Part shown: piece by piece, positions 34,434 through 42,107 of the stretch | Layout of the letters: each line of letters starts with the position of its first letter | Position numbering within the stretch: the stretch's first letter is position 1 | Source: Pseudodesulfovibrio alkaliphilus | GTDB lineage: Bacteria; Desulfobacterota; Desulfovibrionia; Desulfovibrionales; Desulfovibrionaceae | Assembly: GCF_009729555.1 (NCBI RefSeq) | Contig: NZ_WODC01000002.1 | Location: 186,001-250,000 of the forward strand | DNA length: 64,000 bases | Direction of reading: 5' to 3' | Notes under the pieces: generated by a model | The model's input: the letters and a program-made list of their open reading frames with translations, nothing else | The model's database searches: none | Told to the model about the DNA's origin: nothing | Made by a program: the position numbers and the translations under genes

Positions 34434-35225
34434 TCACAGCAGGGTCATGGCCGAATCCACGTCCCAGTCCTCATGAACGACCTTGTGCAGAGCGGCCACG
34501 ATGCGGGCCGGGTCTTCATTCTGGAAAATGTTGCGGCCCACCGACATGCCGGCGCCGCCCGCACGGATGGAGTCGTGGACCATCTGGACAAGGTCGCGCT
34601 GGCTTTCGAGCTTGGGGCCGCCTGCGATGACCACCGGAACGCAGCAGCCGTCGACCACCCGCGAGAAGGAATCGATGTCGCCGGTATAGTTGACCTTGAC
34701 GATGTCCGCCCCCAGTTCAACGCCCACCCGGGCGCAGTGGGCGACCACCTTCGGGTCATACTCGTCGGTGATCTTGGGGCCGCGAGCGTACATCATGGCC
34801 AGCACCGGCATCCCCCATTCATTGGCTTCGGAGCAGAGCCTGCCAAGATCGGCCAGCATCTGAGGCTCGGTCTCGTCGCCCAGGTTGACATGGACCGACA
34901 CCGCGTCCGCGCCGAGCTTGATGGCGTCGGTGACAGATCCCACGATGGTTTTGGCGTTGGGAAAGGGCGAGAGCGAGGTGGAGGCCGACAGGTGGATGAT
35001 CAGCCCGATGTCCTTGCCGCCCGCCCTGTGCGAGCAGCGGGGAATGCCTTTGTGCATGAGCATGGCGTTGGCTCCGCCCTCGGCCACCAGGTCGACGGTC
35101 TCGCGCAGGTCCACCAGGCCGTAGATGGGGCCGACGGTCACGCCGTGGTCCAGCGGCACCACGATGGTGCGGCCGTTGTTGCGGTTCATGATCCGTTCCA
35201 TGCGGATGGCCTTTCCAAGGTGCAT
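34434..35225 (-). CDS. 2-amino-3,7-dideoxy-D-threo-hept-6-ulosonate (ADTH) synthase, class I aldolase
   Basis: 263 residues; the DhnA-type class I aldolase that begins the alternative (DAHP-independent) route to dehydroquinate. It condenses a 6-deoxy-5-ketofructose phosphate with aspartate semialdehyde. D26, Y146 and K177 keep the exact mutual spacing of Asp33, Tyr153 and Schiff-base Lys184 in archaeal MJ0400. A class I fructose-bisphosphate aldolase is the alternative by fold, but the Phe/Tyr leader upstream strongly supports the aromatic role. The start follows AAAGGAG. The matching dehydroquinate synthase II gene is not in the window. Confidence 0.88.
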   Translation of the reverse strand: MHLGKAIRMERIMNRNNGRTIVVPLDHGVTVGPIYGLVDLRETVDLVAEGGANAMLMHKGIPRCSHRAGGKDIGLIIHLSASTSLSPFPNAKTIVGSVTDAIKLGADAVSVHVNLGDETEPQMLADLGRLCSEANEWGMPVLAMMYARGPKITDEYDPKVVAHCARVGVELGADIVKVNYTGDIDSFSRVVDGCCVPVVIAGGPKLESQRDLVQMVHDSIRAGGAGMSVGRNIFQNEDPARIVAALHKVVHEDWDVDSAMTLL

Positions 35226-35270
35226 GACGTTCTCCTTTCTCGGTTTGGGTCGCTGGCGCGGCCTGAAACG

Positions 35271-35303
35271 AAAGAGGCCGCGGACTCTGCCCGCGGCCTC
35301 TTT
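35271..35303 (-). terminator. Attenuator terminator upstream of the ADTH synthase gene
   Basis: A perfect 13-bp stem, AAAGAGGCCGCGG (35271-35283) with CCGCGGCCTCTTT (35291-35303), 7-nt loop, ends in CTCTTTCGTTTC on the minus strand. It begins about 25 nt after the leader stop codon and lies 45 bp before the structural gene. Its 5' arm can pair alternatively with 35341-35352 (see findings). Confidence 0.8.
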
Positions 35304-35328
35304 GTTTGCTGATACTTCTCTTCAGACG

Positions 35329-35406
35329 TTAGCGCACACCAAGACCGCAGGCGTTCCTGTAAAAAAAGCTAAAGAAAAAGAAACGGGCGGCGGTATTGCG
35401 TGTCAT
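35329..35406 (-). CDS. Phe/Tyr leader peptide of the aromatic-pathway attenuator
   Basis: A 25-codon frame from ATG (35406-35404) to TAA (35331-35329). Codons 9-16 read FFFFSFFY, that is six Phe, one Ser and one Tyr, an extreme clustering like E. coli PheL. No Shine-Dalgarno precedes it, and the ATG is only 9 nt beyond the best -10 box, so translation may be leaderless. Codons 19-22 (GCC TGC GGT CTT) form one arm of a predicted antiterminator. The peptide itself probably has no function: ribosome position at the Phe/Tyr codons would set the fate of the transcript. Confidence 0.8.
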   Translation of the reverse strand: MTRNTAARFFFFSFFYRNACGLGVR

Positions 35407-35415
35407 GTTTTTTCG

Positions 35416-35443
35416 CTTATCGGAGTTCTTGCAAAGGTGTCAA
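35416..35443 (-). promoter_or_regulatory. Promoter of the ADTH synthase leader transcript
   Basis: Minus strand: TTGACA (35443-35438), 16-nt spacer, GATAAG (35421-35416). It lies between the ridA stop and the leader ATG. The predicted start at about 35409 leaves 0-4 nt before the leader ATG. Confidence 0.65.
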
Positions 35444-35461
35444 GCGGAGTTTCGGGGGCGG

Positions 35462-35842
35462 CTATCCGGAAACCGCCATGCACTTAAACTCCACCAGCCC
35501 GCCAAGGGGCAGCCCGGCCACCTGGATGGCCGCCCTGGCAGGCTTGTGATCGCCGAAATATTCCGCATAGATGGCATTGAGGTCTGCGAAGCGGCCCATG
35601 TCCAGGATGAATACGTCCACTGTCAGCACCTTGCTCAGAGACGATCCGCCCGCTTCAAGGATCGCCTTGAGGTTGTCCAGGGCCTGACGGGTCTGGGCCT
35701 TGAATCCCTCGGCCAAGCCCTGGCCGGGGACGATGCCGAGTTGGCCGGAGACGAAGAGCATGTCCCCGGAGCGGGTGGCCTGCGAGTAGGGGCCGACGGC
35801 GGCGGGCGCCTTGTCTGTGTGGATGATGGAGATTGCTGTCAT
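35462..35842 (-). CDS. ridA: RidA-family reactive intermediate (2-iminobutanoate/2-iminopropanoate) deaminase
   Basis: 126 residues. It hydrolyses toxic enamine/imine intermediates released by PLP enzymes. Family motifs are APAAVGPYSQATRSGDMLFVSGQLG, with catalytic-type Arg in KPARAAIQVAGLPLGGLVE. GGGAGA precedes the ATG at 35842. It starts 26 bp after the gate-domain gene stop. Confidence 0.95.
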   Translation of the reverse strand: MTAISIIHTDKAPAAVGPYSQATRSGDMLFVSGQLGIVPGQGLAEGFKAQTRQALDNLKAILEAGGSSLSKVLTVDVFILDMGRFADLNAIYAEYFGDHKPARAAIQVAGLPLGGLVEFKCMAVSG

Positions 35843-35868
35843 GGTGTCTCCCGATTGGTTCCGGGTGG

Positions 35869-36837
35869 TCATTTACCAACCCAGAGGTAGGTGTTTTGAA
35901 CATGCGGAGGCAGTCGGCGGACGATCTGGACGATGCCCGCCACAGCCACCACAGCGAAGATCAGCCGTCCCCAGAAGATGCCGGAGATGTGGCCGCCGAT
36001 CAGGGCCAGAAGCAGGGTATCCTCGATCAGCGAATGGCACAAGCCCATAAGTGTCAGGGAGTAGAAGACATCCTCCTTGCCCACGTTGCCCTGGCGGGCC
36101 TCATTGATGATCAGGCCGCCGCCGTAGGACAGGCCCATGGTCAGTCCGATGACCGTGATGGCCGATGCCTTGGGGCCGATGCCGATGAGCTTGAGCAGCG
36201 GGCGCAGGAGTCTGTTCATCAGCTCCACGATACGCAACGCCGTGAGTAGTCGCATCAGCAACAGGAGCACGAGGATGACCGCGAATATGGAGGCGAGGTT
36301 GATGGACTGGTCCACTGCCCAGGAGGCCAGCGTTGGGTCGGCTGTGTCCTGATGATCCATGCGGAAGAGTACTGTGGCCGGTTCCTGCAGGGTGTCCGTG
36401 GCGGTGTAGAGGGTGTTGAGCAGCCAGCCCAGGGTGAAGGCCCCCACAAGCCGAACCGCGCACTGGAACAGGAAGCGTGCGCCGGAACGTCGGGCAATGG
36501 CGCTCTCCATGGGGAGGGCGTGGGCAACCAGGATGAGTACGGCCAGTACCGTGGCCTGGGCCGTTGTCAGGGGATGGTCCGCGGCCAGCGAGAGGAAAAC
36601 GATGAGGCCCGCATACGTCGTGTTGACGATGGCCGTGGCCCAGACCAGCCCCATCTCGGCGGGTAGGCCCACCAGTCCCATGAGCGGCTTGAGCGGCCAG
36701 GCAAGGTAGGCTATCAGCTCCAGCTCCTGGAGGATCTTGACCACGATGATCACGGGGATCATGACCTTGAACATCTCAAGGCTGGCCAGGGTGGCGTCCT
36801 TGAACAGGGATTTCAGGTGGGCGAGGACGGCGGGCAT
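35869..36837 (-). CDS. Nucleoside-recognition (gate) domain membrane protein
   Basis: 322 residues and about eight helices arranged as two gate domains, with NTTYAGLIVFLSLA in the first and GLTMGLSYGGGLIINEA followed by GLCHSLIEDTLLL in the second. These domains also occur in FeoB and SpmA/B. Transport substrate unknown; the position directly after feoB makes an accessory role in iron or metal transport possible. Ribosome site AAGGAG. A terminator separates it from feoB. Confidence 0.8.
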   Translation of the reverse strand: MPAVLAHLKSLFKDATLASLEMFKVMIPVIIVVKILQELELIAYLAWPLKPLMGLVGLPAEMGLVWATAIVNTTYAGLIVFLSLAADHPLTTAQATVLAVLILVAHALPMESAIARRSGARFLFQCAVRLVGAFTLGWLLNTLYTATDTLQEPATVLFRMDHQDTADPTLASWAVDQSINLASIFAVILVLLLLMRLLTALRIVELMNRLLRPLLKLIGIGPKASAITVIGLTMGLSYGGGLIINEARQGNVGKEDVFYSLTLMGLCHSLIEDTLLLALIGGHISGIFWGRLIFAVVAVAGIVQIVRRLPPHVQNTYLWVGK

Positions 36838-36887
36838 GATTCTCCTTGTGGCTTGCGGGCGCACCATAGAGGATTTGGCGTCAAATG

Positions 36888-36917
36888 AAAAGGGGAGCCC
36901 CGATGGGCTCCCCTTTT
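36888..36917 (-). terminator. Terminator after feoB
   Basis: A perfect 13-bp stem, AAAAGGGGAGCCC (36888-36900) with GGGCTCCCCTTTT (36905-36917), loop CGAT. On the minus strand it ends TTTTCATTT, 22 bp after the feoB stop. Confidence 0.88.
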
Positions 36918-36938
36918 TTGCGTGTGTTTCCGGGCTCG

Positions 36939-39125
36939 TCAGAGCACGAGCCGGGCGATGTTGTATCCGGCCACGGCCATGATGAAGGCCAGTACAGTGG
37001 AGCCGACGACGCTGGAGGCGGCCCAGGTCCAGCTCGACTCGCGGGCCATGGCCACCACGGTGACGAAGCAGGGGGCGTAGAGCATGGTGAAGAGGATCAG
37101 GGCTACAGCCGAGGCCGGGGTGAACATGGGGTCGTTTACCAGCCTCTGGGCCAGGGACTCGGTTTCCTCGGGGTCCACCTCGCCCAGGGAATAGGCGGTG
37201 CCCAGCGTGGAGACGATGACCTCCTTGGCCGCGAATCCGCCGGTAAGGGCTATGTTGGTGCGCCAGTCGAATCCGGCGTAGCGCGAGATCGGTTCCAGGG
37301 CGGTGCCGATGCGCCCTGCCACGGTGTGGCGGATTGCTGCCTCGGCTTCGGCGTTGTCTATGTCGGCCAGCTGTTCTTCAAGGGGTGTCAGGATGCTTTC
37401 ATCCGCGTCCTCTCCCAAGGCTTCGATCAGGGCAACGATGGGGGTGCGCTTGGCCTCAAAGACCTCGGCTTGTTCCTCGGGCATCTGGGGGAAGGTCATC
37501 ATTGCCCAGATGAGGATGGAGATGCCGAGAATGATGGTGCCCGCCTTCTTGGCGTATTCCCAGGTTCGTTCCCAGGTGTGGATGAGCACGCCGCGCAGGG
37601 TGGGCATGCGGTAGGGCGGCAGTTCCATGACAAAGGGCGTTGAGGCGCCTCGGATGATGGTGGAGCGCAGGATGCGGGCGACGATCAGGGCCATGGCCCA
37701 CGCGCCCAGGGTGATCATGAGCATGACCGTGGCCGCGTTATTCGGGAAGAAGGCGGCGGTGAGCATCAGAAAGACAGGCACCTTGGCCCCGCAGGTCATG
37801 TATGGGGCGACGAAGAGGGTGGCCAGTTTCTCCTTGGGGCTTCTGAGGGTGCGGGTGGCCATGACGCCGGGAACGGCGCAGCCCCCGGCAATGCCGCCCG
37901 AGACGATGAAGGGCAGCACCGAGGTGCCGTGCAGGCCGAATATCTTGAAGATCCTGTCGAGCATGTAGGCCATGCGGGCGATATAGCCCGAATCCTCAAG
38001 GGCCGAGATCATCAGGAACATGAACATGATCAGCGGCACAAAGCCCAGAACGCCGCCCACGCCGTCGATGATGCCTGAGACGAGGAGCGAGCGCAGGTGG
38101 CCTTCGGGCATGGCGTCGCTGACCGTGTCTCCGAGCCAGCCGAAGAACGATTCGAGCCAACCCATGGGCACTTCGCCCACCGTGAAGGTGATTTCGTAAA
38201 TGACATAGACGATGCCGAGCATGATCAGCGGGCCGAGCAGGGTGTGGGTGAGCACCTTGTCCATGGCGTCCGAACGGCTGATGCGGTCTTCGTCGAGAAC
38301 GGGATAGGTGACGACATCCTTGATCATTCCGGCGATGAAACCGTAGCGATAGTCGGCGATGAGGGCGTCCGGTGCGGCCTTGAGAGTCTTTTCGGTATGA
38401 GTCTCCACCGCGTCGGCCATGGCCTCGAGCCTGGCAGAGAGGTCTGGGTTGGCGGTGCGCCCCCTGGTGATGACATCCTCGTCGCGTTCCAGATACTTGA
38501 TGCCGGTCCAGCGCGGCGGTACCTTGTCCGTAAGAAAGGACTCCGACTCGATGAGGGCTTGCATCTCAGCGAGCACCGGGTCCAGGTCAGGGCCGTAGGA
38601 GATGTTCAGCGGCTTCCACTGGCCGTCTTGCTCGCGGGCCAGATCAAGGGAGGTGCGCAGCAGCTCGTCCGCCCCCTTGCCATCCCTGGCCACGGTCTCC
38701 ACAACCTTGCACCCGCTCAGGGCGGCCAGTTTGGCGCTGTCGATGTGCTTGCCGCTCTGGCGGACTTCGTCCATCATGTTCAGGCCCAGCACCAACGGCA
38801 CGCCAAGCTCCATGAGCTGAACGGCCAGGTAGAGATTGCGCTCCAGGGCATCGGCGTTGATCACGTCGATGACTACCTGGGGGCGTTCTTCCACAAGAAA
38901 GTTCCTGGCGACCAATTCCTCCTGGGTGTAGGCCGTCAGCGAGTAGGTGCCTGGCAGATCCACCAGTTCCACGGTGTCCGAGTCTGTCTTGATGATGCCG
39001 ATCTTTTTTTCGACCGTGACGCCCGGCCAGTTGGCCACATGCTGTCTTGCGCCTGTCAGGGCGTTGAACATGGTCGTCTTGCCGCAGTTGGGGTTGCCCG
39101 CTATGCCGAGGGTGTATTTGGCCAT
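36939..39125 (-). CDS. feoB: Ferrous iron transport protein B
   Basis: 728 residues. The N-terminal G domain has G1 GNPNCGKTT (10-18), G3 DLPG (56-59), G4 NMMD (116-119) and the helical GDI domain after it. The membrane domain has two gate repeats (GFVPLIMFMFLMISALEDSGYIARMAY and the later FVAPYMTCGAKVPVF). Cys14 replaces the more common Ser in the P-loop. It imports Fe2+ across the inner membrane. It follows feoA with a 4-bp gap. Confidence 0.96.
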   Translation of the reverse strand: MAKYTLGIAGNPNCGKTTMFNALTGARQHVANWPGVTVEKKIGIIKTDSDTVELVDLPGTYSLTAYTQEELVARNFLVEERPQVVIDVINADALERNLYLAVQLMELGVPLVLGLNMMDEVRQSGKHIDSAKLAALSGCKVVETVARDGKGADELLRTSLDLAREQDGQWKPLNISYGPDLDPVLAEMQALIESESFLTDKVPPRWTGIKYLERDEDVITRGRTANPDLSARLEAMADAVETHTEKTLKAAPDALIADYRYGFIAGMIKDVVTYPVLDEDRISRSDAMDKVLTHTLLGPLIMLGIVYVIYEITFTVGEVPMGWLESFFGWLGDTVSDAMPEGHLRSLLVSGIIDGVGGVLGFVPLIMFMFLMISALEDSGYIARMAYMLDRIFKIFGLHGTSVLPFIVSGGIAGGCAVPGVMATRTLRSPKEKLATLFVAPYMTCGAKVPVFLMLTAAFFPNNAATVMLMITLGAWAMALIVARILRSTIIRGASTPFVMELPPYRMPTLRGVLIHTWERTWEYAKKAGTIILGISILIWAMMTFPQMPEEQAEVFEAKRTPIVALIEALGEDADESILTPLEEQLADIDNAEAEAAIRHTVAGRIGTALEPISRYAGFDWRTNIALTGGFAAKEVIVSTLGTAYSLGEVDPEETESLAQRLVNDPMFTPASAVALILFTMLYAPCFVTVVAMARESSWTWAASSVVGSTVLAFIMAVAGYNIARLVL

Positions 39126-39129
39126 GGCC

Positions 39130-39372
39130 TTATCCCTCCAGAGCCGAGACGGTGATGTGGTCCGCCTCGCTGTTGCGCAGGGTAAGGGTGAAGTCCTTGA
39201 GCCTGAGAGCCACAGGATCCTTGAGGGGAGCCTTGCCGATGACCTTGCACTCGGTGCCGGGAATCAGGCCAAGATCGCGGATGCGTCGGCCGAGTTCCCC
39301 GTCTGCCTTGACTGTCACGATCTTCAGCCTCTGGTTGACCTGGGCCTCGCGCAGACAAAAACTGGTGTTCAT
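39130..39372 (-). CDS. feoA: Ferrous iron transport protein A
   Basis: 80 residues, an SH3-like FeoA domain: LREAQVNQRLKIVTVKADGELGRRIRDLGLIPGTECKVIGKAPLKDPVALRLKDFTLTL. It regulates or assembles FeoB in the cytoplasm. GAGAGGA lies 11 nt upstream of the ATG at 39372. It is preceded by a 17-nt perfect palindrome. Confidence 0.93.
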   Translation of the reverse strand: MNTSFCLREAQVNQRLKIVTVKADGELGRRIRDLGLIPGTECKVIGKAPLKDPVALRLKDFTLTLRNSEADHITVSALEG

Positions 39373-39393
39373 GATGAGTGTTCCTCTCGAATT

Positions 39394-39410
39394 AAATTGA
39401 AATTCAATTT
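39394..39410. promoter_or_regulatory. Perfect 17-nt palindrome, Fur-like operator candidate
   Basis: AAATTGAA (39394-39401), a central A, and TTCAATTT (39403-39410). It lies between the Cys-rich Feo gene and feoA, so it could be an internal iron-dependent operator. Assigned from symmetry and context only. Confidence 0.5.
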
Positions 39411-39425
39411 CAGCAGGCGACAGTG

Positions 39426-39605
39426 TCACTTCGTGTCGCAGCGCATGCTGTCCTTGTCTTTGCCCGCGCTCGGGCAGGAACCTGCGCCTGAGCATCCAGA
39501 GCAGCCGCAGGACGGTGTCTTGGTAAAAAATTGGTTGAAAATCCGGCGTCCGACATAGACAGCGGCCACCAAGACGATGGCGCCTACGACCAAGGTGTCG
39601 AGCAT
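39426..39605 (-). CDS. FeoB-associated Cys-rich membrane protein
   Basis: 59 residues. One N-terminal transmembrane helix (LDTLVVGAIVLVAAVYVG) is followed by a cytoplasmic cysteine cluster (CGCSGCSGAGSC, plus a late Cys). This is the architecture of the small Cys-rich partner found next to feoAB in anaerobes. The ATG at 39605 is preceded by AGGGAAG. First gene of the feo operon. Confidence 0.85.
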   Translation of the reverse strand: MLDTLVVGAIVLVAAVYVGRRIFNQFFTKTPSCGCSGCSGAGSCPSAGKDKDSMRCDTK

Positions 39606-39648
39606 TGCTTCCCTCGCTGTGTTCAAACCGATTTGGACCGACAGAGGG

Positions 39649-39677
39649 AAAATAGTGAAATTGAGAATCGGTGTCAA
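39649..39677 (-). promoter_or_regulatory. feo operon promoter with an overlapping Fur-like box
   Basis: Minus strand: TTGACA (39677-39672), 17-nt spacer, TATTTT (39654-39649). TGAGAAT-C-GGTGTCA (39662-39676) fits a 7-1-7 Fur-type arrangement and covers the -35, where a bound repressor would block initiation. Confidence 0.65.
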
Positions 39678-39782
39678 GAGTTGTCGTGCAGATCGAAGGA
39701 AGTGTGCGATCGAAAGCCGCAGTCGCCCTGCGCTGGATGCAAAAGCGCTTTGGGGAGAGGGGTGGCGTTGAGTGCACCTCCC

Positions 39783-39811
39783 TTGTCAATGTCCCTCAAT
39801 TGACATATACC
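39783..39811 (+). promoter_or_regulatory. Candidate promoter of the PilZ gene
   Basis: TTGTCA (39783-39788), 17-nt spacer, TATACC (39806-39811), 44 bp before the TTG start codon. Confidence 0.5.
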
Positions 39812-39854
39812 CTCATTTCTGTTCCCGGAGGGCAGACCAAGGAGGCCTGCGCGT

Positions 39855-40526
39855 TTGAAGACCAGACTGTTGTTGATCGCAGAGGCGGGCCCGGCCCGTG
39901 CCGCGTACCTTGGCGCCTTGAGTCGTCTTGATGTCGAGGTCGATTGCGTTGCCTCCCCGGACGACATTGGCGGTGCGGTCATCGAAATACCTTATAGCGG
40001 GTTGCTTATCGACGTGCCGACCATGATCCGGTGCGAGTGCGCGGACAAGAACCGTGTCAACCGCATTGTGGAGCGCTTTCCCTCGTTACGGTTGATGTTT
40101 GATGCCGACTTTGGCGGCATTCGCGGATTGGCCCGGGGCGGAACCATGCGGGACAACCGCGATCTGGCCGAGTTCGTTTTGAGCGAGTGTGTGCCCTTTG
40201 CGCCGCGTTCCATCCGGGTAGCCACCCGGCAGGCCCTTATCTTCAATGTGTTGCTGGGTGGTGCTCCCGAGCGCATGGCTGCAGAGGCAGAGCGTACAGT
40301 GACCATCAACGTGTCCGAGCATGGTTGCTTCGTCTTCACGGCCGGGCGCTGGGTGATTGATGCGCCGGTCTGGCTCGTTGTCGGCGAGTTTGAGGACAAG
40401 ACGCCCATCGAACTGCGCGTGCGTTGGCGGCGGAACTGGGGCGAGGTGATGACTCTTCCCGGCATCGGGGCCACCTTTGAATCCATGACCGCGCATCAAT
40501 ATGCGCAACTGCACTCGTATCTCTAG
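39855..40526 (+). CDS. PilZ-domain protein with receiver-like N-terminal domain
   Basis: 223 residues. The N-terminal about 105 residues (LLLIAEAGPARAAYLGALSRLDVEVDCVASPDDIGGAV) look like a receiver-type alpha/beta fold lacking the phosphoacceptor pattern. The C-terminal PilZ domain has R121xxxR125 (RVATR) and NVSEHG (152-157), the c-di-GMP contacts. It starts with TTG, preceded by GGAGG at good distance. A cytoplasmic c-di-GMP effector is likely. The following small gene is 26 bp away. Confidence 0.75.
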   Translation: MKTRLLLIAEAGPARAAYLGALSRLDVEVDCVASPDDIGGAVIEIPYSGLLIDVPTMIRCECADKNRVNRIVERFPSLRLMFDADFGGIRGLARGGTMRDNRDLAEFVLSECVPFAPRSIRVATRQALIFNVLLGGAPERMAAEAERTVTINVSEHGCFVFTAGRWVIDAPVWLVVGEFEDKTPIELRVRWRRNWGEVMTLPGIGATFESMTAHQYAQLHSYL

Positions 40527-40552
40527 CATGCGAGGGCAAGGAGGATGATCGG

Positions 40553-40843
40553 ATGAGCGACGATTCCAGGGAATTCATGGGGTGGGTCGACGCCCTGGCC
40601 AAGGGCATCATCGCCGGATGCGCCCTGGGCTACCTCTTCAGCCTCACGGGGCTCATTCCTGCGGCCAAGGCCGTGGTCCTCGGCGGTCTGGCCGGCTGTC
40701 TCGCCTCCATCACCTTCAAGAATACCCGCGATGATATGAGGGCGAGGAAGAAAGCGGAGAACGCCGATAAATCCGTCAATGCCGACACCGGTGTGAAGGG
40801 TGCCAAGAAGAACAGAAGGAAAGGCGAGAAGGGAAGAGGCTAG
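40553..40843 (+). CDS. Small membrane protein of unknown function
   Basis: 96 residues. Two hydrophobic segments (about 16-34 and 38-54, Gly-rich) are followed by a long basic tail (RARKKAEN ... KKNRRKGEKGRG). Ribosome site GGAGGATGA. No family recognised. Its stop overlaps the convergent GT9 stop through a shared CTAG. Confidence 0.65.
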   Translation: MSDDSREFMGWVDALAKGIIAGCALGYLFSLTGLIPAAKAVVLGGLAGCLASITFKNTRDDMRARKKAENADKSVNADTGVKGAKKNRRKGEKGRG

Positions 40844-41892
40844 GCGGTCTGCGTCTTTCGTCTTTCGCGCCCGATGGCGATGAGGCGAAGCGCCTCGGCC
40901 AACAGGTCTTCGGGCAGGAAGGTTTCGAGGCATTCCCGCGTCTTGCAGGTGTTCTTGTTGCACGGGTAGCAGGGCAGGCGCTTGGTGGCGCTGACGTGCT
41001 CGTCCGAAGGGAATCCCCAGCCTGTGCCCGTGGCCCCCTGAATGGTCAGGGAGGGCGTGTCCACCGCCACCGCGAAATGCCTGGGCGCCGAGCAGTTGCC
41101 CAGGTGAAGCACTGCCCGCTCCTGCACCGCAGCCATCTCTCGCAACGATAGCATGTTCCCAGTGACCAGCGCCCTGTCCCCGGCCAGCGAGGCCACCTCC
41201 TCGGCCAACTCCCGTTCCCCCGGACCATAGAGAATCATGGCCTTGAGGTCAGGCTGGCTCTCCCCGAGCAGGCGGATCAGGCTGGCGAAATGGCGGGCGG
41301 GCCAGCGGCGCGTCTCCCGGCGATGGCTAGGATCAACCGTGATGAAAGGGCCGGTCGCCAGATCGTGCTCTCGCAGGAGCGCGTCGGCAAATTGCCTCTC
41401 CTGCTCAGTCAGCCATATTTCCGGCCTTTCACCGTTCCATTGTATACCCAGCGGGGCCAGCACGCTGGCCTTGCACTTGGCAGCATAGCCGCACACTACC
41501 GGAGCCCAGTGGGTGTAGAGCTTTCTGTTGAACCACCTGGGTGGGAAGGAGAGCCGGACGGGAGCCTTGGAAAAGCGTAATACCCACTTGCAGCGTGGTA
41601 GTTGCTGGAAATCGACGATCAAGTCAAAGCCGTGGCGTCCCACCGAGGCGTAGTAGGCCAGCGCCTTGAGCGGGTTGGCCAGCGCCTTGCGGTCTATGGG
41701 CCAGATTCTGTGGACCCGGGGATTGTTCACCAGCACGGGGACGCATTTCTTTTCGGTGAGGACATGAATCTCGGCCTCAGGGAAACGCTCCCCGAGCAGT
41801 CGGATGGACGGCGTGGCAAGCAGCACGTCGCCAATCTGCCTGAGTTGGCAAACGAGGATGCGTTTCGGATTGATTGTGAATATGTCGGTCAT
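40840..41892 (-). CDS. Glycosyltransferase family 9 (heptosyltransferase)
   Basis: 350 residues of normal GT9 length. N-terminal RILVCQLRQIGDVLLATPSIRLL, the donor-binding region VDPSHRRETRRWPARHFASLI, LHLGNCSAPRHFAVAVDTPSL, and the Cys cluster PCYPCNKNTCKTREC near the C-terminus. It probably adds heptose or a related sugar to lipopolysaccharide core or a surface glycan. First member of the sugar island; ATG 41892 has no strong ribosome site. Confidence 0.87.
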   Translation of the reverse strand: MTDIFTINPKRILVCQLRQIGDVLLATPSIRLLGERFPEAEIHVLTEKKCVPVLVNNPRVHRIWPIDRKALANPLKALAYYASVGRHGFDLIVDFQQLPRCKWVLRFSKAPVRLSFPPRWFNRKLYTHWAPVVCGYAAKCKASVLAPLGIQWNGERPEIWLTEQERQFADALLREHDLATGPFITVDPSHRRETRRWPARHFASLIRLLGESQPDLKAMILYGPGERELAEEVASLAGDRALVTGNMLSLREMAAVQERAVLHLGNCSAPRHFAVAVDTPSLTIQGATGTGWGFPSDEHVSATKRLPCYPCNKNTCKTRECLETFLPEDLLAEALRLIAIGRERRKTQTA

Positions 41893-42107
41893 GTGGTGCT
41901 TGTATGGTGTGGCTAAGCCCACGCCGAGTGGTTTGCGGTCGAGACTTGTCTTATAGGTGGGTTTCGTTTATCCGACTCCTTGTCCGAAGTCAAAGCCGAT
42001 GCTTTGGATCCCTCCCTGCAGACAACTGTGGAAAAAAGGATGAGAGATATCTCTTCCTTTGGCTCGGTTGCCATGCGGCTGAACTTTACATTTCCCGAGG
42101 ATTTTTT

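Noticed and set aside
34434-35225. Class I fructose-bisphosphate aldolase as the primary call
   Set aside because: Same fold, but active-site spacing matches ADTH synthase and the Phe/Tyr leader points to aromatic biosynthesis.
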